A stretch of 64,000 bases of DNA, from assembly GCF_008107685.1 (NCBI RefSeq), contig NZ_VIRF01000058.1, forward strand, positions 310,001-374,000, in the 5' to 3' direction. Source of the stretch: Novosphingobium sp. BW1 (lineage in GTDB: Bacteria; Pseudomonadota; Alphaproteobacteria; Sphingomonadales; Sphingomonadaceae). The number at the start of each line of letters is the position of its first letter. The first letter of the stretch is position 1. A program made the translations under genes and the position numbers. A model generated the notes under the pieces. The model had not been told where the DNA came from. It ran no database searches and saw nothing but the letters and a program-made list of their open reading frames with translations. Positions 1-8,476 of this stretch are shown in pieces.

Positions 1-815
1 TCGTGCAGGGGCTCCTGGCGGGCCATCGCGTACTTCACGAAAAAGGGGAAGCTGGCGTAGCTGATGCCCGCCGCCACCGTCATGACGATGGCCGAGAGAC
101 ACAAGATCATGAAACGGCGGTCCGAAAAGGCACGGGGCAGGTCGCGTGCGGCAAGCGGCGTTGCCACTTCGGCCGGTTCGGGGATGCGCGCTGCAAAGCG
201 CCAGGCGACCAGCAGGCAGACAAGGCAGATGATCCCGATCAAACTCATTGTGATGAGATAGGCCGGACGGTCGGTGCCCAGCGCGTTGACGGCCATGGGC
301 GCAACCGAGGAGGACATGAGTACGCCAAGACCGGTAAAGGCATGCTTCCAGCCCATCAGTTCGGTGCGCTCGGCCGGGTCGGACGACATCTCCGAGAATT
401 GGGCAAGATAGGGCACCGAAAACGTAGAATAGACCGCCATGTAGGCGCTGAAAGTTACGAAGACCCAGGCCACCTGGAAAGTCATCGAGGCCTCGGGCAC
501 CGCGAACACGCCCAGCATCGCGAACGGCGCAGCCAGTCCGCCGACCAGCAGCCAGCGCCGGCGCGGAAAGCGCGGCGCGAGCCGGTCCGAAGCCACGCCG
601 ATCCACAGGTCAAAGACGAGACTGAAGAAGACCTTGGGTACGAAGATCGCGGTCCCCGCAATCGCGGGCGCCACGCCCATCACATTCGTCAGGTAGAACA
701 TGAGGAGGAGTGAGGGCGCATCGCGGAAAAGCTGCCCCGCCACCTGCCCCACGCCGAAACCGGCCTTTGTCGAGGTCGCCAGGCGGGCCGGCAACTTCGC
801 TGCAACAGTATTCAT
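1..815 (-). CDS. MFS transporter, GPH/MFS_2 family (3' end missing)
   Basis: The gene runs off the left edge; 271 residues of the N-terminal part are present. I read it by translating the reverse strand from the ATG at 815, which has a GGGGAG ribosome site six bases upstream. The protein starts with a short cytosolic stretch and then GVGQVAGQLFRDAPSLLL, followed by alternating hydrophobic segments and a DLWIGVASDR loop typical of glycoside-pentoside-hexuronide/cation symporters. It closely resembles the transporter at 31939-33354 (shared GxGQxxxQxFRDxPxxLL). It probably imports a small substrate or intermediate across the inner membrane. It is divergent from the FAD oxidase at 1020, and the gap between them holds a candidate operator. 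Substrate unknown. Confidence 0.85.
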   Translation of the reverse strand, partial: MNTVAAKLPARLATSTKAGFGVGQVAGQLFRDAPSLLLMFYLTNVMGVAPAIAGTAIFVPKVFFSLVFDLWIGVASDRLAPRFPRRRWLLVGGLAAPFAMLGVFAVPEASMTFQVAWVFVTFSAYMAVYSTFSVPYLAQFSEMSSDPAERTELMGWKHAFTGLGVLMSSSVAPMAVNALGTDRPAYLITMSLIGIICLVCLLVAWRFAARIPEPAEVATPLAARDLPRAFSDRRFMILCLSAIVMTVAAGISYASFPFFVKYAMARQEPLH

Positions 816-922
816 GTACGACTCCCCGCGGGCCCGGAAGCTTCGGACCGCCTTTACCGGGAAGGTGCCCAGAGCATCCTCCACAGGCTCGAACTCGTCC
901 GATTTTACCCGCGCATCGGATA

Positions 923-935
923 ATCGTACAACGGA
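923..935. promoter_or_regulatory. candidate operator, site A (ATCG-N5-CGGA)
   Basis: In the divergent gap between the MFS gene (start 815) and the FAD oxidase (start 1020). The sequence is ATCGtacaaCGGA, two mismatches from TCCG-N5-CGGA, so alone it carries little weight; the extended form CGGATAA is shared with site B. CGGATAA also occurs as a direct repeat at 917 and 932. Confidence 0.3.
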
Positions 936-1019
936 TAACGAAGATAGCGCCCTCGCCCACATGCGGCCGTCGGGCCAAGCATGTTGGTCGAAATTTTCGT
1001 TCCTTTAAAGAGAGACCGC

Positions 1020-2579
1020 ATGGCAAGCACGGCAAACGACACGACGATCATCGGCGCTCTGGAAAAGGCGCTCGGCCCGGATGCCGTCATCAGCACCGGC
1101 GAGAAGCTCGAATACTTCGCCAACGACGTCTACCGCACCGGAGAAAAGCCGCTGGCGGTGGTGCGCCCCGCGACGGTCGAGCTCCTGCAGGATGCCGTCA
1201 AGCTGTGCGGCGACGCGGGCATCGCGATGGTCCCACGCGGCGGCGGCGCGTCCTACACCGACGGCTACGTGCGCCAGGAAGGTGGCCACGTGCTGTTCGA
1301 TACCGGCGCGATCGACGCCATCGAGATTGATGAGCGCAACGCCATCGTGACCTGCGGCGCAGGCGTCACCTGGGCGAACCTCAAGACCGCGCTCGACGCC
1401 AAGGGCTTGCGCACCCCGTTCTGGGGTCCCTTCTCCGGCATCGCAGCGACAGTCGGCGGCAGCGTCAGCCAGAACACACTGAGCCACGGTACAACGATCC
1501 ACGGCATTTCGGCCCAGTCGGTGGTCTCGATGGACGTGGTTCTGGCCAGCGGTGCTCTCCTTTCGACCAGTTCGTCGAAGGCGACCCGCTTCTACGGCCC
1601 CGACCTCACCGGCCTGTTCACCGGCGACTGCGGCGTGTTCGGCATCAAGGCGCGCGTTCGCCTGCCGCTCCTGCCCGTACTTCCCAAGTTCGAATGCCTG
1701 AGCTTCGCCTTCGACAGCTTTGCCGACTACCACGCCGCCTCGCGCAAGGCCGCAGCCGCACGCCTGGATGACAGCCACTTTGGGCTCGACCTTGCCCTCT
1801 CGCAAGGCCAGATCGGCCGCCAGGAAGGCATGGGCGCGCGCATCAAGATTGCTGCGGACATCCTGCGCAAGGCTCCCAACAAGCTCAAGGGCGTCGCCCA
1901 GCTCGTGAAGATGGCATTCGCCGGTGAGAACCCGATGCGCGCCGGCGCCTACATGTGCCACTTCATTGTCGAAGGCGCGGACGACGACGAGGCCGCGCTC
2001 AAGGCCAAGCAGCTGCGTCGCCTGCTCGACGGCCTGGGCCGCGAGATCGCGAACTCGATCCCGACCTTTGTTCACTCGGTGCCCTTCGCACCGCTCTTCA
2101 ACGTGCTTGGCCCCGGCGGCGAACGTTGGGTCCCGATCCATGGCGTCCTCGCCCACGACGAAGCGGTCGCCTTCGACACAAGCTTCAAGGCCCTCATCAA
2201 GAGCTATCAGGCGAAGATGGACAAGCTGGGCATCTGGATCGGTACGATGTTCTCGCCCGTCGGCTCGACCGGCTTCCTCTATGAAGTCGCGCTCTACTGG
2301 CCCGAGGACCGGACCGCTTACCACACGACCACGCTGGGCGAGGAATACCTCTCGCAGCAGACCCAATTCGGCGCGAACCCGGAGGCGAGCGCACTGGCCG
2401 ACGAACTCAAGGAAGCCATCGTTGCGACCTTCCAAAAGCATGCTGCCGGGCACTTCCAGCTGGGCCGCGCCTACCCCTACCAGCAGCGCCTCTCGGCCGA
2501 GGCCAAGTCGCTGCTCGGCGCGATCAAGACCGAGCTTGACCCCAAGGGCCTGATGAACCCGGGGGCGCTCGGCTTCTGA
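1020..2579 (+). CDS. FAD-linked oxidase, vanillyl-alcohol oxidase / 4-cresol dehydrogenase-like
   Basis: A 519-residue flavoprotein. The ATG at 1020 is preferred over an upstream in-frame start because AAAGAGAG precedes it and homologous proteins begin near here. Residues about 40-215 form a PCMH-type FAD-binding domain, with PRGGGASYTDG at 72-82 as the pyrophosphate-binding loop and GDCGVFGIKARVRLP near 210. The C-terminal half resembles the cytochrome-linked oxidase domain and ends in DPKGLMNPGALGF, the usual tail of VAO, 4-cresol dehydrogenase and glycolate oxidase relatives. Family members oxidise phenolic benzylic alcohols, p-cresols or hydroxy acids. No signal peptide is visible. The electron acceptor could be O2 or a cytochrome c such as the one at 29373 (inference). 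Substrate unknown. Confidence 0.85.
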   Translation: MASTANDTTIIGALEKALGPDAVISTGEKLEYFANDVYRTGEKPLAVVRPATVELLQDAVKLCGDAGIAMVPRGGGASYTDGYVRQEGGHVLFDTGAIDAIEIDERNAIVTCGAGVTWANLKTALDAKGLRTPFWGPFSGIAATVGGSVSQNTLSHGTTIHGISAQSVVSMDVVLASGALLSTSSSKATRFYGPDLTGLFTGDCGVFGIKARVRLPLLPVLPKFECLSFAFDSFADYHAASRKAAAARLDDSHFGLDLALSQGQIGRQEGMGARIKIAADILRKAPNKLKGVAQLVKMAFAGENPMRAGAYMCHFIVEGADDDEAALKAKQLRRLLDGLGREIANSIPTFVHSVPFAPLFNVLGPGGERWVPIHGVLAHDEAVAFDTSFKALIKSYQAKMDKLGIWIGTMFSPVGSTGFLYEVALYWPEDRTAYHTTTLGEEYLSQQTQFGANPEASALADELKEAIVATFQKHAAGHFQLGRAYPYQQRLSAEAKSLLGAIKTELDPKGLMNPGALGF

Positions 2580-2607
2580 TCCAGAGGCTTACGTAACTAA
2601 CAAAAGG

Positions 2608-2646
2608 AAAGCGGCCTCTCCGAATGTGGGCGGGGCCGCTTTTCTT
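2608..2646 (+). terminator. Rho-independent terminator after the FAD oxidase
   Basis: Nine-base stem AAAGCGGCC / GGCCGCTTT followed by TCTTT, 29 bases after the oxidase stop codon. Confidence 0.7.
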
Positions 2647-2681
2647 TGGTAACTATCGCCCGCAAAACACTGTGAGCGTAC

Positions 2682-2711
2682 AAAAAAGGCCGGGAGCAGA
2701 AGTCCCGACCC
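2682..2711 (-). terminator. Rho-independent terminator of the DUF1838 gene
   Basis: On the reverse strand GGTCGGGA pairs with TCCCGGCC (one G-T) and is followed by six T. It lies about 34 bases past the DUF1838 stop codon, back-to-back with the oxidase terminator. Confidence 0.75.
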
Positions 2712-2744
2712 TTTCCGGTTTACGATGCCATCAGGCTGTAGGCG

Positions 2745-3800
2745 TTATTGGCCACCCCGCTGCAGCGGCTGCGGCGCGGCGGGCGCTTTGGGGGGCTCCC
2801 AACCTTCGGGTACCGGCGCGGGCTCGTGATCGGTGATGTAGTTCTCGATGCTCGAAAGCGAGGGACCATAATCGCTCTCGGGCGCATGCAGCCACTTCTC
2901 ACCCATGTTGCGGGCTGCCGCAACGAGATCGTCGGGCAGACCCGCAATGCCGTCTTCTGCGGTGGTGAAATTATTGAAGTAGTTGATGTGACCGTCGGCC
3001 TGCCCCATGAGCATCCAGGGCAGCCACGGGGTCACCCGGCTCCAAGCGCCCACGTGCTGGATGTGTGTGACATTGGGGTTCACCACGTCCTTGCGATTCA
3101 CCGTGTAGATGAAGTGCTCCGACACGCGGTTGAACGGCCCCGAAGATTCGCGCACCCACTTGTCGGGCGTCAGACCGTTGGGGTACATCATGTCGATGTC
3201 CGTACGCAGGATCAGTGTGTCGTTGGGGCCCTCTTCCCATTCCATCAGGAAAGGCTTGCGGGGAGGCTTGTCCTTGTTGAGTCCACCATAGGACGGCGGC
3301 TCGGGTGCCCACTGGCTGATCGTGAAGTTGAACGGGTCGTTGGCGATCGGCACGACATCGACGGTCTCGTCGGTATAGGGATTGTACCAGGTGTCGATCA
3401 GCTTGCCGGTCTCGATGTCGCGGTAGAACACGATCTCGCGCAGCAGGCGGCGGTAGGAGCCATCCTCCTGGCGGACCGAGCGCACGACGCTGAAGCCCTC
3501 GTTGATGAAGAGCTGGCGCACCGGCTCATTCGGACGCACGCCATAGACCTTGCCCTTGAGCCAACCCACCTTCTCCCTGGTGGGATCGATGTCGGCGTCG
3601 ATGCGCACGTAGGTGTCGCGGTTCCACTCCGGATCCTTGAAATCAATCTTCGTCTTGAAGGCCGGGGTCTTGGGGCTCGGACCCTTGGCGCCGGTCTCGG
3701 CCTGTGCAAGCGAGGGCGCGGCAATGAGACCCGAGGCGAGACCCGCGCCAAGTCCGGCCATTCCCAGGCTCTGGCGACGGCTGAATTTCATATCGTCCAT
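2745..3800 (-). CDS. Tat-exported DUF1838 family protein (copy 1)
   Basis: A 351-residue protein. The start at 3800 is chosen because GAAGGGAA lies about ten bases upstream and it places a twin-arginine signal at the very N-terminus (SRRQSLG at 7-13, hydrophobic stretch to LAQA near 34). The mature part matches my recollection of the DUF1838 family: a TGxLxDTWYNPYTDE segment, a Trp/Pro-rich core and a C-terminal block with GAWSRVTPWLPWMLMGQADG. Function is not established for this family; Tat export suggests folding, perhaps with a cofactor, before reaching the periplasm. A second, clearly homologous copy is at 36736-37602, at the other end of the island. It is divergent from methyltransferase module 1. 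The family name is a recognition from sequence, not a search result. Confidence 0.75.
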   Translation of the reverse strand: MDDMKFSRRQSLGMAGLGAGLASGLIAAPSLAQAETGAKGPSPKTPAFKTKIDFKDPEWNRDTYVRIDADIDPTREKVGWLKGKVYGVRPNEPVRQLFINEGFSVVRSVRQEDGSYRRLLREIVFYRDIETGKLIDTWYNPYTDETVDVVPIANDPFNFTISQWAPEPPSYGGLNKDKPPRKPFLMEWEEGPNDTLILRTDIDMMYPNGLTPDKWVRESSGPFNRVSEHFIYTVNRKDVVNPNVTHIQHVGAWSRVTPWLPWMLMGQADGHINYFNNFTTAEDGIAGLPDDLVAAARNMGEKWLHAPESDYGPSLSSIENYITDHEPAPVPEGWEPPKAPAAPQPLQRGGQ

Positions 3801-3869
3801 GGTATGGTTCCCTTCAGGGGGCTCGAGAAATCGGGCGAGACCGGAATCGGCCCCTTCAATTGATCTAGA

Positions 3870-3875
3870 CTTATA
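3870..3875 (-). promoter_or_regulatory. possible -10 box for the DUF1838 gene
   Basis: TATAAG on the reverse strand, 70 bases before the start codon, with no good -35 hexamer at the usual distance. Site B is centred about 55 bases upstream, the same distance as between site G and its TATAAT box. Confidence 0.35.
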
Positions 3876-3921
3876 CTTTTTGTGCTTTCCTTGATCCAGC
3901 GCATCGCGATAGGATTGCATG

Positions 3922-3934
3922 ATCGCCAAGCGGA
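3922..3934. promoter_or_regulatory. candidate operator, site B (ATCG-N5-CGGA)
   Basis: ATCGccaagCGGA in the divergent gap between DUF1838 copy 1 and methyltransferase 1; two mismatches from TCCG-N5-CGGA but same half-sites and CGGATA extension as site A. Confidence 0.3.
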
Positions 3935-4015
3935 TAGCGGATTGGGGCGACTATGCCGTTCCACGCACCGTCCGCAAGAAAACCGCAAGAGCCCGATGAA
4001 CAGAGGAGTCGCATC

Positions 4016-5245
4016 ATGCTCAATACCTTTCAGCAAGCCGACCATCCGATTCTGCCCAAGGCGACGGCGGATGAGGCTTCCCGCGAAGAGTTCGCCAAGA
4101 GCTTCAAGGGCTTCATCCAGTCCACTCTCCTGCCCGGGCTGAGCCCGATCTACGAGACCCGAGTGTCCAAGGCGTTCGAGAAGGCCAACGGCCGTCCGCC
4201 GGAGAACCGCCGCGACATCCGGTCGGTCATGATCCACGACCTCTACTTCCAGCACTACGCCATGGCAAACCGCACGGCGCAGGAACTGCTGTGGGAATCG
4301 GTCAACGTTTCGATCGACCGCCAACTGCCCGACCTTATCGAGAAGGCCAAGGAGCTGTCCGCGACCAACAAGGGCGAGCTGGTCATTCCCGAAGGCTTCG
4401 AGCCCCCCCGCTACGTCACCGCGCTCGACATCCACTGCATGCCCGGCGGCTACTGCTCGGAAGTCACCGAGGATGACGTTTCGGTGGGCGCGCTCTACGA
4501 CCGCGGCGTGTACCTCTACTCGATGGGCTACACAGGTCCCAACAACGACGACATGGGCCGCTCGGTAGTGAACTACCTCAAGCGCAACATGCCCGACTTC
4601 AAGCCCAAGCGCATTCTCGACATGGGCTGCACGGTCGGTCACTCCACGCTGCCCTACAAGGAACTGTTCCCCGAAGCCGAAGTCTGGGGCATCGACGTCG
4701 GCGGACCGTGCATCCGCTATGCGCATGCACGTGCAGCGGGCATGGGCCTTGACGTCAACTTCGCGCAGATGAACGCCGAGGAAACCACCTTTGGCGACGA
4801 AGAATTCGATCTCGTCGTCAGCCACATCCTGCTCCACGAGACCAGCGGCAAAGCGATGCCGCGCGTGTTCAACGAAGCCTTCCGCGTGCTCAAGCCCGGC
4901 GGCCTGATGATCCACGCCGACCTGCCGCCTTTCGACCTGATGGACCCCTTCACCCAGTTCATCCTCGACAATGAGACCTGGTACAACAACGAGCCGTTCT
5001 GGGGCGCGATGCGCGACATGGACCAGATCGGTCTTGCCGAAAAGGCCGGCTTCGACCGCGACTCCGTGCGCTTCGACACCGCCCCGATGGCGGTCATGGA
5101 GTTCGCCGCAGCTGCGTCGGGCTACAGCCAGGAATCTTCCGAGCACGTCGCCGAGCGTGATTTCACCGCAGGCGAATTCGCACCCGGCGGTGGCTGGGAA
5201 GTGCTCATCGCCAAGAAGGGCGAAAAGCAGGCCATCGCGGCCTGA
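4016..5245 (+). CDS. SAM-dependent methyltransferase with long N-terminal extension (module 1)
   Basis: A 409-residue class I methyltransferase. The ATG at 4016 follows AGAGGAG at a good distance. Residues 1-195 are a mainly helical extension not found in ordinary class I enzymes; it contains a PPRYVTALDIHCMPGGY segment and a GALYDRG motif. Residues 198-330 carry the Rossmann fold, with motif I ILDMGCTVGHS (200-210), the acidic residue in WGIDVGG, FDLVVSHILLHETS as motif IV and a VLKPGGLMIHADLPP post-motif. The same layout is found in the protein at 26130-27314, and both have a small conserved partner gene next door. The next gene follows after 25 bases, so they are one operon. The methyl acceptor is unknown; a non-methyl SAM-dependent role is possible. 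Confidence 0.85.
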   Translation: MLNTFQQADHPILPKATADEASREEFAKSFKGFIQSTLLPGLSPIYETRVSKAFEKANGRPPENRRDIRSVMIHDLYFQHYAMANRTAQELLWESVNVSIDRQLPDLIEKAKELSATNKGELVIPEGFEPPRYVTALDIHCMPGGYCSEVTEDDVSVGALYDRGVYLYSMGYTGPNNDDMGRSVVNYLKRNMPDFKPKRILDMGCTVGHSTLPYKELFPEAEVWGIDVGGPCIRYAHARAAGMGLDVNFAQMNAEETTFGDEEFDLVVSHILLHETSGKAMPRVFNEAFRVLKPGGLMIHADLPPFDLMDPFTQFILDNETWYNNEPFWGAMRDMDQIGLAEKAGFDRDSVRFDTAPMAVMEFAAAASGYSQESSEHVAERDFTAGEFAPGGGWEVLIAKKGEKQAIAA

Positions 5246-5270
5246 GGCGCAAGCAAGGACAGATACTACG

Positions 5271-5636
5271 ATGGACAACACCACCCAAGAGCGCCCGCAT
5301 GTCATTCGCCACGCCAAGGGCAAGCGCCCCGAGTTCTACGAGACTCCGGGCGTCGATGCCGCGATGTCGATGATCATGGTCCTCGCCAGCGAGCTTTCGG
5401 TCGTGCGCGACCGTCTCGACAGCGCCGAACGTGTGGCCAAGGCCAATGGACTTGACCTTGCCGCGGGCATCGAGGCTCTCGAGCTCGACCAGGAGGCCCT
5501 GGATGAGCGCGAAGCACGCCGTCAGGACTTCATGCAGCGCCTGTTCTACCTGCAATTGAAGGACGCCGACGAAGCGGCCCAGGCGCAAACCTCGGAAGGC
5601 TTCGAGGCAACGATCCACGAGATCGCCCAGCCTTGA
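5271..5636 (+). CDS. small partner protein of methyltransferase module 1
   Basis: A 121-residue soluble, charged protein with no recognisable domain. Its N-terminal half aligns with the 118-residue protein at 27354-27710: both have an R-x-AKG/SKG start, a VDAxxSMxMxLxxE helix and DRLDxxERxxxAxGL. The helices are rich in Glu, Asp and Leu with heptad-like spacing, so a coiled-coil or helical contact with the methyltransferase is plausible. The C-terminal third is unlike the paralogue. In both places the gene sits directly beside the extended methyltransferase, which is the main clue to its role. It is followed by a strong terminator, so the operon ends here. Confidence 0.75.
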   Translation: MDNTTQERPHVIRHAKGKRPEFYETPGVDAAMSMIMVLASELSVVRDRLDSAERVAKANGLDLAAGIEALELDQEALDEREARRQDFMQRLFYLQLKDADEAAQAQTSEGFEATIHEIAQP

Positions 5637-5682
5637 CCGGGCGAAGGGGCAGGCTTCCCCTTCCCCATCAGGCTACGAAAAA

Positions 5683-5713
5683 GGCCCGGCGGGACGACCG
5701 CCGGGCTTTTTTG
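5683..5713 (+). terminator. Rho-independent terminator after methyltransferase module 1
   Basis: GCCCGGCGG / CCGCCGGGC stem with a GACGA loop followed by TTTTTT. A-rich sequence on the other side (GAAAAA) lets it serve the convergent LLM gene as well. Confidence 0.85.
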
Positions 5714-5734
5714 TCTGGGCTCTAGGCGACCGGC

Positions 5735-6802
5735 CTAGATCGCGTCGGCAAGGCGTCGCAGTTCCGGGCCGATCTCGGTCCCGATGCGGTGCGCATCGGA
5801 CAGCCAATCGAACCCGGTGACGAGGAAATTATCGATCCCGACCTCGCGATAGCGCAACAGCGCCTGGACCAGCGTTGCGGGCGAGCCGACCAGGCACATG
5901 ACCTGAAGGCGCCCCTGTGTCGCCTTGGTAAGCCCTGTCCACAGGCATGGATCCTCCGAGGCCGCATCGGCCTCCGCTGCGCCCTTTGCCGTGTCCTGCG
6001 CCGCCTTGCCCAGATCACGGCCAAGCAGGCCATGCGCGGCCTGGCGCGCCTCGACCGCGCGCAGGATCTGCGTCGCGCGCTCCCACGCGGCTTGGTCAGT
6101 ATCCGCGACGACGAGGCGCATCGACATCGAGCAGCGCGGATTGCGCCCGTGCTTCGCCGCTTCGGTACGCACCCGCGCGACCTGCGCGCCCACTTGCGCT
6201 ACGCTACCGGGCCCGAAGGCATAGACATCGGCAAGTTCGGACCCGAATTTCAACGCCAGTTCCGAATTGCCCGCCCAGAACACCGGGACTGTGCCATTCA
6301 CCGGATGCACCTCGCTGCCCGCCTCATCGAAACGGTACCAATCACCCTCATGGTTGCACGGCGTTTCTCCCGCCCAGATCCGGCGCAGGATGCGCACGTA
6401 TTCGTTCGAGCGGCGGTAACGTTCCTCCTTGGTATGGTAGTCGCCGTCGCAGCGCGTCTCGATATCCGAGAAGGCGGTGATGATATGCACGCCCGCGCGC
6501 CCACCGGAAAACTGGTCGAGCGTCGCAAAGGCGCGCGCGGCCATGGTTGGGGCGATGAAGCCGGGACGGTGCGCCACCATCAGCTTAAGCCGCGTGGTCG
6601 CGGCCGCCACCCAGGTCGCGGTGACCAGACTGTCGGCCGAGCGCGCGTTCTGGCCGACCAGCACTCGGTCATATCCGGCCGCTTCGTAGCCCTTCGCCGC
6701 TTCGGCCACAAAGCTCGCGTCGTAAGCGGAGGGCGCCTCGCTGGCCTCGGACACGCGGTACGGGGCGACAAGCCCGACAAGTTCGATTTCGTGACCGGAC
6801 AT
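5735..6802 (-). CDS. LLM-class flavin-dependent monooxygenase, SsuD-like
   Basis: A 355-residue luciferase-like TIM-barrel protein. Visible landmarks are RAFATLDQFSGGRAGVHII near residues 90-110 (the flavin-phosphate region of the family), the YRRSNEYVRILRRIW helix and the VPVFWAGNSELAL strand. This pattern matches the alkanesulfonate monooxygenase SsuD branch. Such enzymes use reduced FMN delivered by a separate reductase to insert oxygen next to a heteroatom or carbonyl; no reductase gene is present in the window. An insertion rich in Ala/Asp near residues 255-285 is unusual. The start at 6802 has AAGGA upstream, inside the end of the transporter gene, with only three bases between the two genes, so they are co-transcribed. 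Confidence 0.85.
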   Translation of the reverse strand: MSGHEIELVGLVAPYRVSEASEAPSAYDASFVAEAAKGYEAAGYDRVLVGQNARSADSLVTATWVAAATTRLKLMVAHRPGFIAPTMAARAFATLDQFSGGRAGVHIITAFSDIETRCDGDYHTKEERYRRSNEYVRILRRIWAGETPCNHEGDWYRFDEAGSEVHPVNGTVPVFWAGNSELALKFGSELADVYAFGPGSVAQVGAQVARVRTEAAKHGRNPRCSMSMRLVVADTDQAAWERATQILRAVEARQAAHGLLGRDLGKAAQDTAKGAAEADAASEDPCLWTGLTKATQGRLQVMCLVGSPATLVQALLRYREVGIDNFLVTGFDWLSDAHRIGTEIGPELRRLADAI

Positions 6803-6805
6803 GGC

Positions 6806-8260
6806 TCAGGATTCCTTCTTGATACGGCCCGTCTCCAGCGCCTCCAGCATGGCTGGATCGAGACGGTAGAACAGCATGGCAATGATAGCCGCGAGCATCG
6901 CGGCGGCGGGAATGGCGGATTCGCATAGGAGAATGGCAAGCCGTGCGCTGTCGCTCTGAGCCGCAGCCTCCCCGCTCGAAGACGAGATGTAGCCCATGGC
7001 ACTAAGGAACCCACCCATCGCGGCAAGGGCCGCGGCGGACGAAAGCTTGTCGAAGAGCGTGGTGAACCCGGCAAAAGTCCCTTCCCGCCGCTCGCCACTG
7101 GTGATGAAGTCATAGCGAACCGCATCGGACAGAAGCGAATAAGCGCACAGGATCATGCCCCCCCCGGCAAGGCCGCTCAGAATACCGCGCGCGCTCACCA
7201 GGATCATGCTCTCCCCCGGTCCTGCAAGCAGCCAGCTCAGCTGTACGGCGGCAAACATGGCGAGAGCGGCAATATAGCTCTCTTTCTTGCCAATGCGGTT
7301 GGAGAGCCAGACCCAGGGCGTCATGCCCACCAGCATCGCGCCGGTCGCCATGGCGAAGTAGGTGCCGAGCGCGGAGTCCGGGAGGTCGAGGAAAGTGCGG
7401 GTAAAATAGGCCAGCCCCGCCGAACCGATGGCCGTTCCAAAGAGCAGGAAGACATGGGCAATGGCGAGGATGCGAAACGGCACGTTCTGCCAGGCAAGAC
7501 GCACCTGATGGATGAGGCTGTTCAGTGGGTGCGGCGCCTTGGCGAGATCGGCCGGGCGCGGCGTGGTACGCGGCGCCTCGCGCAGCAGCCAGACCGCGAT
7601 CAGGGTCGCAGTAAAGACCACCGCGCCTACGGCAAGAGCCACCAGCAGATGGCTCTCGCGCGACGGGCCGAGCGCGCCGAGGATCCAGGCGGGAAGCGTG
7701 GAGCCGAGCAGCGTACCCACCGCGTTACCATAGGTACGCCAGGCCATGAGCCGGGTGCGCTCTTTGGGATCGGTGGAGCTCTCCACCAGCATCGCGAAGC
7801 CGGGAATGGTGAGCAGCGTGTAGCCCGTCGCGTGGATCATCAGGGCCAGGAGAACGAAGGCCTGGGCCAGCAGGATCGAACCGAAGTCAGGCGCCCCGAA
7901 CAGAAGCGCGAGCCCTACCGGCATCGTAAGGCCACCGGCGAACAGGAACGGGAGACGACGCCCCCAGCGTGTCTGGGCGCGGTCGCTCCAGGCCCCGACC
8001 GCCGGATCGGTGATCCCGTCGTAGATCTTCATAAGCGCGAACATGAGGCCCGCCGCACCCGCAGAGATCGCTAGGCTGTCCGTCATGAAACGAAGCCCAA
8101 GGACGGTAACGAGGTTCTGACCCGCAGCATGGCCCATGGGGATCATCGCCGAGCCGAACCGGATCTTCCAGGTGGACCCGGGCAGGCGCACCGCCACGGA
8201 CATCGGCGGCTCGCTCACGGGCAAGGCCGCATCGGCGGCCATCTGCGTTTCACTCGTCAC
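6806..8260 (-). CDS. MFS transporter, GPH/MFS_2 family
   Basis: A 484-residue membrane protein with about twelve hydrophobic segments. The GTG at 8260 is preferred because GAGGAGAA lies seven bases upstream; longer in-frame starts have no comparable site. The loop DGITDPAVGAWSDRAQTRWGRR is the signature of sugar/cation symporters of the GPH family, and a second loop near residue 350 has SNRIGKKESY. It is first in a two-gene operon with the SsuD-like monooxygenase, so it likely imports that enzyme's substrate. Candidate operator site C lies about 90 bases upstream of the start. Confidence 0.85.
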   Translation of the reverse strand: MTSETQMAADAALPVSEPPMSVAVRLPGSTWKIRFGSAMIPMGHAAGQNLVTVLGLRFMTDSLAISAGAAGLMFALMKIYDGITDPAVGAWSDRAQTRWGRRLPFLFAGGLTMPVGLALLFGAPDFGSILLAQAFVLLALMIHATGYTLLTIPGFAMLVESSTDPKERTRLMAWRTYGNAVGTLLGSTLPAWILGALGPSRESHLLVALAVGAVVFTATLIAVWLLREAPRTTPRPADLAKAPHPLNSLIHQVRLAWQNVPFRILAIAHVFLLFGTAIGSAGLAYFTRTFLDLPDSALGTYFAMATGAMLVGMTPWVWLSNRIGKKESYIAALAMFAAVQLSWLLAGPGESMILVSARGILSGLAGGGMILCAYSLLSDAVRYDFITSGERREGTFAGFTTLFDKLSSAAALAAMGGFLSAMGYISSSSGEAAAQSDSARLAILLCESAIPAAAMLAAIIAMLFYRLDPAMLEALETGRIKKES

Positions 8261-8348
8261 ACGCTTCTCCTCGCCCGTCTGTTGCATCGCGGGTTCGAGG
8301 AGGAGTGTGCAACCAAGCTGCCCCTCTCGGAGCGGCATCGCGGCTATG

Positions 8349-8361
8349 TCCGATACGCGAA
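8349..8361. promoter_or_regulatory. candidate operator, site C (TCCG-N5-CGAA)
   Basis: TCCGatacgCGAA, one mismatch from TCCG-N5-CGGA, about 90 bases upstream of the GPH transporter start at 8260. Confidence 0.4.
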
Positions 8362-8403
8362 CATTAGCGTCCGAAATTTCCTGAAAAAAACAGGGGTTCC
8401 AAT

Positions 8404-8439
8404 CAAAACAGGGCGCAGAACCGATCTGGTCCTGCGCCC
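8404..8439 (-). terminator. Rho-independent terminator of the FAD hydroxylase gene
   Basis: On the reverse strand GGGCGCAG pairs with CTGCGCCC, with an inner ACC/GGT, followed by TGTTTTG; it lies about 40 bases after the stop codon at 8477. Confidence 0.7.
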
Positions 8440-8476
8440 CGCTTGTGATCTGTTCGAACGCCTCGCAGCGTCCGGC

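Noticed and set aside
1005..2453. A 482-codon open frame opposite the FAD oxidase
   Set aside because: Shadow of a well-conserved flavoprotein; composition biased and no motif.
3788..5323. A 511-codon reverse open frame covering methyltransferase 1
   Set aside because: The forward frame carries an intact SAM motif; the reverse one has none.
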